Part shown: one piece after another, positions 1-8,343 of the stretch
Numbering within the stretch: position 1 is the stretch's first letter
Layout: the number at the start of each line of letters is the position of its first letter
DNA from: Streptacidiphilus rugosus AM-16
GTDB taxonomy: Bacteria; Actinomycetota; Actinomycetes; Streptomycetales; Streptomycetaceae
Direction: 5' to 3'
NCBI RefSeq assembly: GCF_000744655.1
Contig: NZ_JQMJ01000004.1
Coordinates: 682,001 to 746,000 of the forward strand
Length of the DNA: 64,000 bases
Notes under the pieces: generated by a model
Database searches by the model: none
The model's input: the letters and a program-made list of their open reading frames with translations, nothing else
Told to the model about the DNA's origin: nothing
Made by a program: the position numbers and the translations under genes

Positions 1-35
1 GAGTTGTTTGTTGCGCTGCGGATGGAGGAGCCGGA

Positions 36-50
36 GCCCCGTTGCGGGGC
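36..50. terminator. Short GC hairpin, possible terminator
   Basis: A perfect 6-bp stem (36-41 with 45-50) and a 3-nt loop are followed by an A-rich run, so it could stop transcription entering from outside. Bases 1-358 hold no other gene I can support; the open frames there are short and have no recognisable domain. Confidence 0.3.
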
Positions 51-358
51 CACTAAAAACGTATCGGGCCGAGCAGCTTTGAACGGCACTGCGGGGGCAT
101 GTGCCTCGTGACCGGTCCCGGGTCCAGCGTGGAGCCGGCCGGCCTGCCGATCACCGTCGCGCGCTCTTGGGAGCCGCACGCAGCGGTGCCACCGCCCGCC
201 GACAAGAGTGGAGGCCAGTGGGGCGGAGCACCACGTCATGAACGCCCACACCCCTTCGAACGCGCGCCCGCCCCGGAATCCAGCCTCGGTCCGCAGAGCG
301 CGGAAAGGGCAATGAAGCCGCGACCGACGAGGGGTCGGGTCCATGCGCGAAGGAGCTG

Positions 359-799
359 ATGATGACCGAAACCATCCCTGATGCGGTTGCTTCCGCAACG
401 ATCCCGTGCCAGGTGGACCGCGTGTGGAAAGCGCTGACCGACCCTGCGGAGATCAAGGAGTACTTCTTCGGCACCAGCGTGATCACCGAGTGGGGCGTGG
501 GCGGCCCGATCGTGTGGCGCGGGGAGTGGCACGGAAAGCAGTACGAGGATCACGGCCGCGTCCTTGAGTTCAAGCCCCCGCGGCGCTTGCGGTGCACCCA
601 TTTCAGTCCGCTGACCGGACTCCCCGACGCCCCGGAGAACTATCACACAGTGACCTACGAACTCGCTGAAGTCACAGCGGGCACTCAGGTGACGATCACT
701 CAGGGTTCTAACCGGAGCCACGATGAGGTTCCGGAGGCGGAGAAGACCTGGCAGATAGTACTCGGCAATCTCGGGGAGTACCTGTCGCGCCAGGGGTGA
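359..799 (+). CDS. SRPBCC / AHSA1-like ligand-binding protein
   Basis: 146-residue protein with the START-like (SRPBCC, AHSA1) pattern. The N-terminal strand and helix read CQVDRVWKALTDPAEIKEYF, then come a G-x-W strand region and the closing helix ending near the C-terminus. The length is usual for the family, which binds hydrophobic ligands or acts in stress responses; no ligand can be inferred. Two adjacent ATGs (359, 362) are possible starts, with GGAGC about 8 nt upstream. It stands alone, followed closely by a resolvase remnant. Many AHSA1 genes sit beside an ArsR regulator; none is seen here. Confidence 0.85.
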   Translation: MMTETIPDAVASATIPCQVDRVWKALTDPAEIKEYFFGTSVITEWGVGGPIVWRGEWHGKQYEDHGRVLEFKPPRRLRCTHFSPLTGLPDAPENYHTVTYELAEVTAGTQVTITQGSNRSHDEVPEAEKTWQIVLGNLGEYLSRQG

Positions 800-869
800 G
801 GTGCCGTCAGGCCTCCCGCCGCAGAGGAACGCCGCGCCTGCGTCGTCAAGAACCGCCGGACCCGCACGT

Positions 870-985
870 CTGACCGAGATCCGCATCGGCTACGCCCGCG
901 TCTCCACCGGCGGCCAGAGGCTCGACCGCCAGCTTGACACCCTGAACGCGGCCGACTACTGCCGGATCCTCGCCGACAAAAAGTC
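870..985 (+). pseudogene. Serine recombinase (resolvase) N-terminal stub
   Basis: About 38 codons encode the start of a resolvase/invertase catalytic domain, including RIGYARVSTGGQRLDRQLD, where the serine is the family nucleophile. The homology stops after ILADKKS, and the following frame has none of the later catalytic arginines or the DNA-binding helix. It is therefore a broken relic of a transposon or invertase gene. No terminal repeats were identified around it. Confidence 0.7.
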
Positions 986-1102
986 CACGGTGGGTGTTTC
1001 AGGTGCCCGTCTCCGGTGCCGACGGCCGATTCATCGCCCACAGTCTGACAGCCGTCACACAGCGGGTCTCTGGCACCCCCGTCTCCCGGCCGGACGGCAG
1101 AC

Positions 1103-1318
1103 TCAGGCCCCCGCGACCACGTCGAGGCGCCCGGCCTTTGCCTCTCCTACCAAAGACGCGAACTGGTCCGCACTCATCTGGATCCGCTGGCCGAAGTCGT
1201 CGGTCAGCACGACCCGCCGCTCCGCCGGGGCGGAGGCGTCCACGAACAACTGCGGGCAGCCGCAGTCGCAGCTACCGCAGAACGTCGCTACCGGCTCCAG
1301 CCCATTCGACTCACTCAT
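1103..1318 (-). CDS. Small cysteine-rich protein
   Basis: 71-residue protein starting at the ATG at 1318, chosen because GGGGAG lies 6-7 nt upstream; longer versions of the frame lack such a site. The N-terminus carries a dense cysteine cluster, CGSCDCGCPQLF, that could bind a metal. It is followed by a beta-rich stretch (VVLTDDFGQRIQMS) and a short helix. Similar small proteins are common in streptomycetes near HTH regulators, but I know no function. Bases 1319-1745 upstream hold no supported gene, only possible promoter DNA. Confidence 0.65.
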   Translation of the reverse strand: MSESNGLEPVATFCGSCDCGCPQLFVDASAPAERRVVLTDDFGQRIQMSADQFASLVGEAKAGRLDVVAGA

Positions 1319-1745
1319 CACAGCTCCCCACGCTGGACGTACCGCCCGGACCGGACGGCCACGGCCAGGACATACCCGACGCCCCCGCGACGAAGCAGTC
1401 ACGGCGTGGCCCATGGATGCACGTTGCGCGCACCGCCCCCGCCCGCGCGCCCCCCGTACATCCCCACCTGGGGTATCCGCCGTGAGTGATCGGGCAAACC
1501 CTGCCGGCTCCGCAGTAACCCTTGCGATCCGTCTTCGCAGCCACATCCTCCCGGGGTGGAGCCCGCCAGGCTGAGACTTTGATCTTTGATCGGTTCGTGG
1601 CGTGATTCTTTGCGCGATATACCGACAACCTGCCAGGCTTGCAGCTCATCCAGCAGTTCCGTCGTGCAGGCCCATTGTCAGTGCCACATGGTCGTGCGCC
1701 CGATGGATGACTCCTGGGCGGGTCTGGCTGGTGCTGCCCGGACTC

Positions 1746-3083
1746 TTACCGGTCCACGCCGCCCATCACGGGGTCGATGCTCGCCACCGCGACGATGACG
1801 TCCGCGACCTGGCCGCCCTCGCACATCGCGGCCATCGCCTGGAGGTTGGTGAAGCTCGGGTCGCGGAAGTGCACCCGGTAGGGCCGGGTGCCGCCGTCGG
1901 AGACGACATGGACGCCGAGCTCGCCTCTGGGGGACTCCACCGCCACGTAGGCTTGGCCCGGCGGGATGTGGAAGCCCTCGGTCACCAGCTTGAAGTGGTA
2001 GATCAGCGCCTCCATCGACTCACCCATGATCCTTCGGATGTGGTCCAGTGAGTTCCCTAGCCCGTCCGCGCCGAGCGAGAGCTGAGCTGGCCAGGCGATC
2101 TTCTTGTCGGCAACCATCACCGCCCCGGCGCTGCCGGCCAGATGGCCCAGGCACTGGTCGACGATTCGCAGCGACTGTTCCATCTCGCGCAGCCGGATCA
2201 GGAAGCGCCCGTAGGAGTCGCAGGTGTCGGCGGTGACGACCTCGAAGTCGTAGCTCTCGTAGCCGCAGTAGGGGTCGGACTTGCGCAGGTCGTGCGGCAG
2301 TCCGGTGGCCCGCAGGATGGGCCCGGTCGCGCCGAGCGCCATGCAGCCGGCCAGGCCCAGGTAGCCGACGTCCATCAGGCGGGCCTTGAAGACCGGGTTG
2401 TCGGTGGCCAGCTTGTCGTACTCCGGCAGCCGCTTGCGCAGCAGGTCTACGCCCTCGCGGATCTGGTCGAGCGCGCCGGGCGGCAGGTCCTGCGCCAGCC
2501 CGCCGGGGCGGACGTAGGCGTGGTTCATGCGCAGGCCGGTGACCAGCTCGAAGATGTCGAGGATGACCTCGCGGTCACGGAAGCCGTAGACCATCAGCGT
2601 GGTGGAGCCGATCTCCATCCCGCCCGCGGCCAGAGCCACCAGGTGGGAGGAGATCCGGTTGAGCTCCATCATCAGCACCCGGATGACGCTGGCCCGCTCG
2701 GGCACTTCGGCGGTGATCCCGAGCAGCTTCTCCACCGCCAGGCAGTACGCGGTCTCGTTGAACAACGGCATCAGGTAGTCCATGCGGGTCACGAACGTCG
2801 TGCCCTGCACCCAGTTGCGGAACTCCATGTTCTTCTCGATGCCGGTGTGCAGGTAGCCGATGCCGCAGCGCGCCTCGCGCACCGTCTCACCGTCGATCTC
2901 CAGGACCAGCCGCAGCACACCGTGCGTGGACGGGTGCTGCGGACCCATGTTCACGATGATCCGCTCGTCGTCCGCCCTCTTGGCCGCAGCAAGAAGCTCG
3001 TCCCAGTCCCCACCGGTGATCGTGTAGATGGGGCCCTCGGTGGTGTCGCGGGCGCCTGCTGTTCCGTGCTCGGGGCTGGTCAT
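1746..3083 (-). CDS. nuoD: NADH-quinone oxidoreductase subunit D (orphan)
   Basis: 445-residue NuoD, the 49-kDa-type subunit of respiratory complex I, which helps form the quinone site and contacts subunit B. The hallmark [11 protein letters not shown] lies near residue 50, followed by [12 protein letters not shown], and the conserved C-terminus DPVMGGVDR is intact. The start is preceded by GGAGGT. It is a full-length, undamaged gene, yet no other nuo gene lies beside it, whereas nuoD normally sits within the nuoA-N operon. It may be a paralogue replacing or supplementing the chromosomal copy. Its role without partners is inference. Confidence 0.95.
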   Translation of the reverse strand: MTSPEHGTAGARDTTEGPIYTITGGDWDELLAAAKRADDERIIVNMGPQHPSTHGVLRLVLEIDGETVREARCGIGYLHTGIEKNMEFRNWVQGTTFVTRMDYLMPLFNETAYCLAVEKLLGITAEVPERASVIRVLMMELNRISSHLVALAAGGMEIGSTTLMVYGFRDREVILDIFELVTGLRMNHAYVRPGGLAQDLPPGALDQIREGVDLLRKRLPEYDKLATDNPVFKARLMDVGYLGLAGCMALGATGPILRATGLPHDLRKSDPYCGYESYDFEVVTADTCDSYGRFLIRLREMEQSLRIVDQCLGHLAGSAGAVMVADKKIAWPAQLSLGADGLGNSLDHIRRIMGESMEALIYHFKLVTEGFHIPPGQAYVAVESPRGELGVHVVSDGGTRPYRVHFRDPSFTNLQAMAAMCEGGQVADVIVAVASIDPVMGGVDR

Positions 3084-3203
3084 CGGCGGGGGACCTCCGG
3101 TGTGGTCGCCGATCGCAGTTCGTGTGTGAGACCTGGGAGGAATAGTAGCTTTTAGTCCAGTTTGCGCCGTTATGGCAAGAAGGGACCTCTGTGATGGCGT
3201 CCG

Positions 3204-3562
3204 TTACCGGTCGCATGGTGTCCCGGCACGTGGGGCGGTACGGCCACGGGCGAGTCTGGCCCCGGCGGTCAGCAGTGCGGCGCTCCAGGCCAGGGCGAGG
3301 ATCACGTAACTGTCTCGGTGCGCAGCTGGACCACCACCCAGGTGATGCCGAGCGCCAGCGCCGTGAGCAGGACTTCGAAGCTGGCCGGCGGACGCGGGCA
3401 CCGCCGCACCAGCCGCACCAGGCGACGGCCCCAGCGTTTGCGGGGTACGCGCATGGTCGTCAACTCGCGGTCGAGCTCCTGGTCCGTCCGCAGTTCCTCC
3501 TCGATGACTGCTAGGGCACGCATCTCGTGCCAGGTCAAGGGCGGTCCGTCCACGGTGGTCAC
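3204..3562 (-). pseudogene. DUF3040 membrane protein, probably frameshifted
   Basis: The first frame (3302-3562, 86 codons, ATG at 3562) gives a soluble start (LTWHEMRALAVIEEELRTD), a basic stretch and one membrane segment, ALALGITWVVVQL. This is the layout of actinobacterial DUF3040 proteins, which usually have two membrane helices. A second helix (SYVILALAWSAALLTAGA) is present just downstream in another frame, so a single-base shift near 3305 probably truncates it. Read as is, it would be a one-helix protein. The function of the family is unknown. Confidence 0.6.
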
Positions 3563-3605
3563 CTCCCGTCCCCGTGTGCGGCCGTGCGGCCGGTGACCGG
3601 TACGG

Positions 3606-3842
3606 TCAGCGGTTGATCTTGATGCGGCGTGCGGCCGTGCGGCCGGTGTCCATGGGCACGGTCACGGTCAGCAGGCCCTTGTCGTAGGCTGCGGAGATGT
3701 CCTCGTCCCTGGCCTCGGCGGGCAGATCGACGGTGCGGATGAAGGTGCCGTAATCGACGAAGCCGGTCGCCCCGCCGCGGCCCTGGTGGTGTTCCGCAGC
3801 GGCGGGATGGGGGGGCGTCCCGGACTTCCCCGAGCTCTGCAC
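3606..3842 (-). pseudogene. Hsp20 small heat-shock protein, C-terminal remnant
   Basis: Only the last half of an alpha-crystallin domain is present: FIRTVDLPAEARDEDISAAY, then DKGLLTVTVPM and a basic tail ending RIKINR. This matches the final beta strands and the (I/V)-x-(I/V)-like tail of Hsp20 chaperones. The N-terminal arm and first strands are missing, replaced by an unrelated Gly/His-rich stretch. Full-length relatives are about 140-150 residues. It is most likely a deletion remnant, though a 78-codon frame remains open. Confidence 0.65.
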
Positions 3843-4014
3843 TGCCTCGGGCAGTTGTCGCCCCCTTGCTACTCATTGAACTTCTCCTGGTCGGGGGCCG
3901 CAGCGCGATGCACTTCCGCTGGACCGTCTGCGACACCCACCCCGGCTGCGCCGACGCTTCGCAACTCGGCGCAGCCCAGCACGGGCCTTTCCCTTCAAGG
4001 AAACTGCACCCATT

Positions 4015-4539
4015 TCAGGTTGCCGCCCCGTAGGGGCGTCCGCATGTTTTGACCCACGGTGATGTTCCGAACGGTCCGGCCGCCCGCTGCACCGCAGTCA
4101 GCAGTGTGGGCTCCCACCCGGCGGCCGCCAGGTCGGCGTCCGAGCGCAGGCCGGCCTTCCCGAGCACACCGAGTTGGACATGGTGCTCGATGCCTTCAGC
4201 CCAGGCGTCGCGCACGGCTTGGCGGACGGCGACGCGGGCTTGCAGCTCGACGGTGGAACCCTCGTCGCTCTCTGCGTGGAGTGCGGCGAGCTCGGCGGCC
4301 CGCGCGGTGACCGCGTCCAGCCGTACGACGGCGCGCTCGGCGTCGACCTGGCGCGGGGCCTCGGCCGTCTTCGGTGTCACGCCGCGCCGCAGCTGCTCCC
4401 CGGTCCTCCAACCAGCGCCGCAGTGCCCCCCGCGCCAGCGCGGACAAGGGGCGGTCGTGGAGTGCTCCCCGATGTGCAAGGCGTGCAAGAGCTGCCCGGC
4501 ATGGATGCGGTCCACTCCAGGTAGGGCCTGGAGCAGCAC
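4015..4539 (-). pseudogene. Decayed gene with helix-hairpin-helix-like motif
   Basis: The frame begins LLQALPGVDRIHAGQLLHAL, which resembles the helix-hairpin-helix DNA-binding motif of actinobacterial IHF-like proteins. The continuation (SALARGALRRWLEDRG) lies in a second frame at 4400-4447. The rest returns to the first frame as a helical region rich in Ala, Glu and Arg (AERAVVRLDAVTARAAEL). At least two frame changes are needed, so it is probably dead. Its 5' end is replaced by a fragment of a transporter gene. Bases 3843-4014 hold no other feature. Confidence 0.4.
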
Positions 4540-4610
4540 CCGGTGGCCAGGGTCGAGCCGGTCAGGCGGAGCACGAAGAAGGGGGCCGCGACCAGCACAA
4601 CGAAGTCGCC
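4539..4610 (-). pseudogene. 72-bp fragment of an MFS transporter gene
   Basis: On the minus strand this encodes VLVAAPFFVLRLTGSTLATG, identical over that stretch to the second half of the first membrane helix of the MFS exporter at 28544-29794. The DNA is also nearly identical over about 60 bases. Homology ends abruptly on both sides, where the helix-hairpin-helix remnant begins. It is a scar of recombination or of a lost second copy. Confidence 0.75.
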
Positions 4611-4822
4611 GCGTTCGACCGCTTGCCGGTGCGCGGCCCGGCGCAGCGGGTGGCCCGGCGGCATCGCCTGTAGCGCCGGGCCGTGGTGAACGCTACCCGC
4701 GGGTGCCGGGCCTGCTCGCCCGCTCCAGGGCTGGAGTCATCCGGGTTCACTCCGGTGGTGTATCCCCGTCTGCACACGACCAGCACACGAGGGCGGCACT
4801 GCCCAGGAGAAAGGGGAGCCGA

Positions 4823-5473
4823 ATGCGCGCCGCGTACCGCGTGGAGCTTGCCGCGATCACCGACGGCCTGGAGCAGATGGCCCACCTCGCCGCTTCCGCG
4901 ATCGGGCGGGCCACCACCGCCCTGCTCGACGCCGACCTGCAACTCGCCAAGGCCGTCATCGCCTCCGACGACAGGATCGACCGGATGCAGCGCGACCGGA
5001 GGAACGTGCGATCGCCGTCCTGGCGCGCCAGCAGCCCGTCGCCACCGAGCTGCGCACCGTGGTGACCGCGCTGCGTATCAGCGCCGAGCTGGAACGCTCC
5101 GGGGACCTGGCCCTGAACGTGGCCAAGCTGGCCCGCCGCCGCTACCCCGACCACGCTGGAGTTGCACGCCACGGTGCTGGAGATGGGGCAGGTCGCCCAG
5201 CGCCTGATGGCCAAGGCCGCCGATGTGATCGCCACCCGCGAGCTCAAAGTGGCGCTCGAACTGGAGGGCGACGACGACGCCATGGACGACCTGCACCGCG
5301 CCCTGTTCCGACGCCTGATGGACGACCGCTGGCGGCACAGTGTCGAGGACGCCGTCGACGTCACCCTGGCTGGCCGTTTCTACGAACGCTTCGCCGACCA
5401 CGCCGTCACGGTCGCCAAACGCATCATCTATCTCGTCACCGGCACCCACACCGACGGCGCCCCCGCCCTGTAG
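4823..5473 (+). pseudogene. phoU: PhoU phosphate-signalling protein, doubly frameshifted
   Basis: The three pieces together give a normal-length PhoU (about 217 residues), the helical-bundle regulator of PstSCAB phosphate uptake and PhoR signalling. ATG 4823 follows AAGGGGAG. The first piece reads MRAAYRVELAAITDGLEQMA. A frame change near 5005-5018 leads to AIAVLARQQPVATELRTVV, and a second near 5148-5152 leads to LHATVLEMGQVAQRLMAKAA and the conserved RFYERFADHAVTVAKRI. The two shifts restore the original frame. As read, only about 66 N-terminal residues would be made correctly. Bases 5474-5737 contain nothing I can support. Confidence 0.85.
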
Positions 5474-5737
5474 CGAGACCCGCCGGACATCCCGGTCAGC
5501 CTCTCGCGACGGCGCTCGTGGCCAGGACGCAGACAGCTGCGTCCTGGCCGCCCGAGAGGAGTGCGCGGCACCCGCTGGCCCTTGCTGGCGGTTACACGCC
5601 CATCACAGGTCAGCTTGTCGGGCGATGTGGTGCAGGTCTGGTCGCGGGGTGGCCTCTGGCGGCCGCGCGACAGCACTAGGGCGTGCAGTGGGGTCACTGG
5701 TGGCGGGTCAGCGGGGCCACAACGGGCAGAGCCTCGA

Positions 5738-6025
5738 TCAAGGGAGCAGGAACTTCAGGCGGTCGTCGGCCATGCCGGGGGCGATCTCGATGATCTCGGC
5801 GCTGACGACGTCCCGCGCGACGAACGGGTCGGCGTTCACGCGCTGCTCCAGTTCCTCACTCGAGGTGCCGTGGGCGAGGACGGCCCCGCCGAGGCCGGGC
5901 TGGATGCTGCCGACGAGCAGGAACACGCCGTCGTCGAGGCCCTGCTTGATCCACTGTTGGTGGCCGTCCATGTACTGGCTGGCGGCGGACTTGTTGGCGG
6001 CGAAACGCAGCAGGACGACGAACAT
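5738..6025 (-). CDS. YciI-like protein
   Basis: 95-residue protein of the YciI family (ferredoxin-like dimeric alpha/beta barrel). It carries the family histidine in DGHQQW and the aspartate in NADPFV, the pair proposed as catalytic in YciI-like enzymes, and ends with the usual strand EIIEIAP. It lies 13 nt downstream of the TetR gene on the same strand, so the two are probably one operon under the operator at 6675-6696. The substrate is unknown. Confidence 0.88.
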   Translation of the reverse strand: MFVVLLRFAANKSAASQYMDGHQQWIKQGLDDGVFLLVGSIQPGLGGAVLAHGTSSEELEQRVNADPFVARDVVSAEIIEIAPGMADDRLKFLLP

Positions 6026-6038
6026 CAGGGGGTTCCCT

Positions 6039-6614
6039 TCAGGTGGTGGTGTAGGTGCCCAGCCAGTCGTTGATCCGGCGGACCTCGCGGCGGATGAAGT
6101 CCTCGTCCTTGAAGGCGTTCGCGAGCGTGGCGACGCCCTGGCTGACGGCGAGGAGGTGCATGGCCAGCGCGTCGGCCTCGTCCGCGTGTCCGAGGAGGGT
6201 GAACTGGTCGCCGAGCCAGGTGCGGAAGAGCGTGAACAGGCCGTTCGCCTCGGCGAGCGCGGCGTGGTCGCGCTTGGCCAGTTCGCTGGTCAGGGCGCCG
6301 ACGGGGCATCCGTAGCTCTGGATGTCGGCCCGGTTGGTAAGCAGGATCTCGACGAACCGGCGAATCCGGTCGCCGGGCTCAGGCTGCTCGGTCTCCCACT
6401 GCTCCAGCATCCGCCGGGTATCGCCGAGCCGGGCCTCAATGACGGCCTCGAGGATGAGGTCCTTCGACTTGAAGTGGTGGTAGAAGTTGCCCCGCGAGAT
6501 CTGCACGGCCTGCGCGATCGCGGCGAAGGACGTGCGCTCATACCCCTGCCGGTAGAACAGCCGGTCGGCAGCGTCGACGATCTGCGCCCGGGTCGCCCCG
6601 CCTCGCACGTTCAT
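6039..6614 (-). CDS. TetR-family transcriptional repressor
   Basis: 191 residues. The N-terminal DNA-binding domain reads ATRAQIVDAADRLFYRQGYE, then TSFAAIAQAVQISRGNFYHHF, the classic TetR helix-turn-helix. The rest is helical, a ligand and dimer domain resembling the AcrR/TetR_C_6 type. Start ATG 6614 gives the normal short arm before the HTH. It is followed by a YciI gene with a 13-nt gap. A perfect inverted repeat lies 61 nt upstream of the start codon, which suggests autoregulation. Inducer unknown. Confidence 0.92.
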   Translation of the reverse strand: MNVRGGATRAQIVDAADRLFYRQGYERTSFAAIAQAVQISRGNFYHHFKSKDLILEAVIEARLGDTRRMLEQWETEQPEPGDRIRRFVEILLTNRADIQSYGCPVGALTSELAKRDHAALAEANGLFTLFRTWLGDQFTLLGHADEADALAMHLLAVSQGVATLANAFKDEDFIRREVRRINDWLGTYTTT

Positions 6615-6674
6615 GCTCCCCCTCTCCCATGTCGGCCGCCCGCGCCAAAGGCCAGGGCCGACCACCCGCACGAA

Positions 6675-6696
6675 TCTTAGGACAATCATCCTAAGA
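6675..6696. promoter_or_regulatory. Inverted-repeat operator of the tetR-yciI operon
   Basis: Two perfect 8-bp arms, TCTTAGGA (6675-6682) and TCCTAAGA (6689-6696), are separated by 6 bp, giving a 22-bp palindrome in the shared upstream region of the minus-strand tetR-yciI operon and the plus-strand secreted-protein gene. Size and position fit a TetR dimer site. It is unusually A/T-rich for this window. Confidence 0.75.
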
Positions 6697-6921
6697 CTCG
6701 TCAAGGATCCGACAGCGCACAAGCGGGCGGGAAGCTGGAGTGCCGCGGGCGGGGCCGGATGGCTGAACTCGCGGCGCAAGGCCCGCGTTCTGCCGGACTG
6801 AGGTTCCGTGCCGTCACATGCTGGCTGGACTGGCCCCGTTCCCCCACTGGTAGAGCAGGTCGTGGCCTTGTCACGACAGTTCGGGGCGGCTGCCGCCATC
6901 AATGACGAAAGGGAACGTGCG

Positions 6922-7800
6922 ATGCCGTTCACCACACCCGGGACTGTCCGACTGGCCGGGGCGTGTCTCACGGCCGCCTGCCTGGCTCTGGCCACACCGG
7001 CGGGCACCGCTGCCGCGGACACCGACCACCCGCAACGGGTCGACGTCGTGATGAAGAACTCCGGCTTCGCCTTCCCTCACCACCTCCGCGCCGGTTGGGT
7101 CACCATCCGCACCAGCACCAGGGACGCGCAGGGCCACAGTCTCCAGGGCTTCCAGCTCCGCAAGGGTCACACCCTGGCCCAGCTCCTCGTCGATATCAAC
7201 AAGGCGATCAGCAACACCCCGGCGACCGCGGCCGCCGGCATCCGCGGAGTCGCGAAGGACGCTCTACTCGTGGGCGGAACCGCTGTCGAGCCGTCGACCG
7301 CCGTCTCGTCCACGATTCCGCTGCGGGCCGGCACGTACTGGTTCTTCGACTTCAACCAGGTCTTCGCCCACCAACAGGTGAACTTCCACGAGGTCCAGGT
7401 CCACGGGGACTTCGAGGACGCCCCCCTGCATTTCGCCGCGGTGGTCAAGCAGGTCGAAACCAAGAACGGCCCCCGGTTCGTGGCCCCCGACAGCTTCAAC
7501 ACCGACAACAACGTGCTCGTGGAGAACCACGCCGACGAGATCCACGAACTGTCGTTCCAACGCGTCAAGCCCGGCGTCACCGACAAGGACCTCACCAAGG
7601 TCTTCAACGGCACCTCCACCATGAACCCCTTCGCCGAGAACGGCTCGCGCGGCCTGGCCCCCATGTCGCCCGGCCGAGTCCAGCTGCTGCACTTCGACCC
7701 GGTCGGCGGCCGCTACGCCATGCTCTGCTTCATCCCCGACGACAAGCTTGGCATCCCGCACGCCTTCCTCGGCATGCACCGGATCATCCGCCTGCGCTGA
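6922..7800 (+). CDS. Secreted protein of unknown function, cupredoxin-like end
   Basis: 292 residues from ATG 6922, which follows GAAAGGGA. This start gives a clean signal peptide (Arg, hydrophobic core, cleavage near AGTAAADT). The mature part is beta-rich. The C-terminal stretch GRYAMLCFIPDDKLGIPHAF followed by LGM contains Cys, His and Met in the order used by type-1 copper sites, though the Cys-His gap is longer than in plastocyanin. Copper binding is therefore only a suggestion. An upstream in-frame start at 6808 would bury the signal peptide and is less likely. It lies divergent from the tetR operon. Confidence 0.8.
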   Translation: MPFTTPGTVRLAGACLTAACLALATPAGTAAADTDHPQRVDVVMKNSGFAFPHHLRAGWVTIRTSTRDAQGHSLQGFQLRKGHTLAQLLVDINKAISNTPATAAAGIRGVAKDALLVGGTAVEPSTAVSSTIPLRAGTYWFFDFNQVFAHQQVNFHEVQVHGDFEDAPLHFAAVVKQVETKNGPRFVAPDSFNTDNNVLVENHADEIHELSFQRVKPGVTDKDLTKVFNGTSTMNPFAENGSRGLAPMSPGRVQLLHFDPVGGRYAMLCFIPDDKLGIPHAFLGMHRIIRLR

Positions 7801-8031
7801 TTGTCTGGCCATCCGCTCCCAGGAGAACAGAGCGTCCTGACGGCGTCCCGGTGTCACTGGCCCGCCGTAGACTCCGCGGGTCGGCTGCCCCGGCACAGTG
7901 GCTTCGGTCCGGCACCCGTCGGACCGAAGCGACCAGCCACCAATCGGCTCACCGCTCAGGAGGGCCGGATACTCTCCGGCCGACCACCCCTCGGGGGCCA
8001 TCGGCTCCTGAGGCAGCGTCACCCGTGACCT

Positions 8032-8265
8032 GTGTCCGCGAAGGCCGCCTGGCTCACCCGCGCGATCGTCGCCGTGGTCCTGGCGACCACCGAGAAGCAC
8101 ACCGTGCGCGAGGACCTGTTCCTTGACCTGCAGCGACGCGGCTTCTCCGCCGAACAGGCCCGCCACCAGCTGGAGACCGCCGTCGACTGGGGCCGCTACG
8201 GCGAGCTGTTCGACCACGACGACGCCGAGTTCACTCTGGAACCGGGCGCCGAACAGTACCTGTAG
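8032..8265 (+). CDS. Orphan AAA-associated (ABC ATPase C-terminal) domain
   Basis: 77 residues from GTG 8032. The sequence REDLFLDLQRRGFSAEQARH, then QLETAVDWGRYGELFDHDD, matches the C-terminal AAA-associated domain found behind nitrate/sulfonate-type ABC ATPases. Here it stands alone, with no ATPase domain upstream. It may be a free regulatory domain or the tail of a deleted transporter gene; no convincing ribosome site was found. Bases 7801-8031 contain nothing else recognisable. Confidence 0.6.
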   Translation: MSAKAAWLTRAIVAVVLATTEKHTVREDLFLDLQRRGFSAEQARHQLETAVDWGRYGELFDHDDAEFTLEPGAEQYL

Positions 8266-8343
8266 CCACGTCAGTCAAACTCCAAGCCACGCAGCCGAGT
8301 CCCGCGCGGCCCGGCGGCGGCCGAGCGGTGAAGTTAACGGTTT

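Noticed and set aside
1-358. A gene entering from the left edge
   Set aside because: Short open frames end within about 110 bases and none shows a domain; only a small hairpin can be supported.
2142-3155. Long plus-strand open frame opposite nuoD
   Set aside because: The opposite strand is an unmistakable full-length NuoD; the plus frame has odd amino-acid make-up and no family, as expected of a GC-rich shadow.
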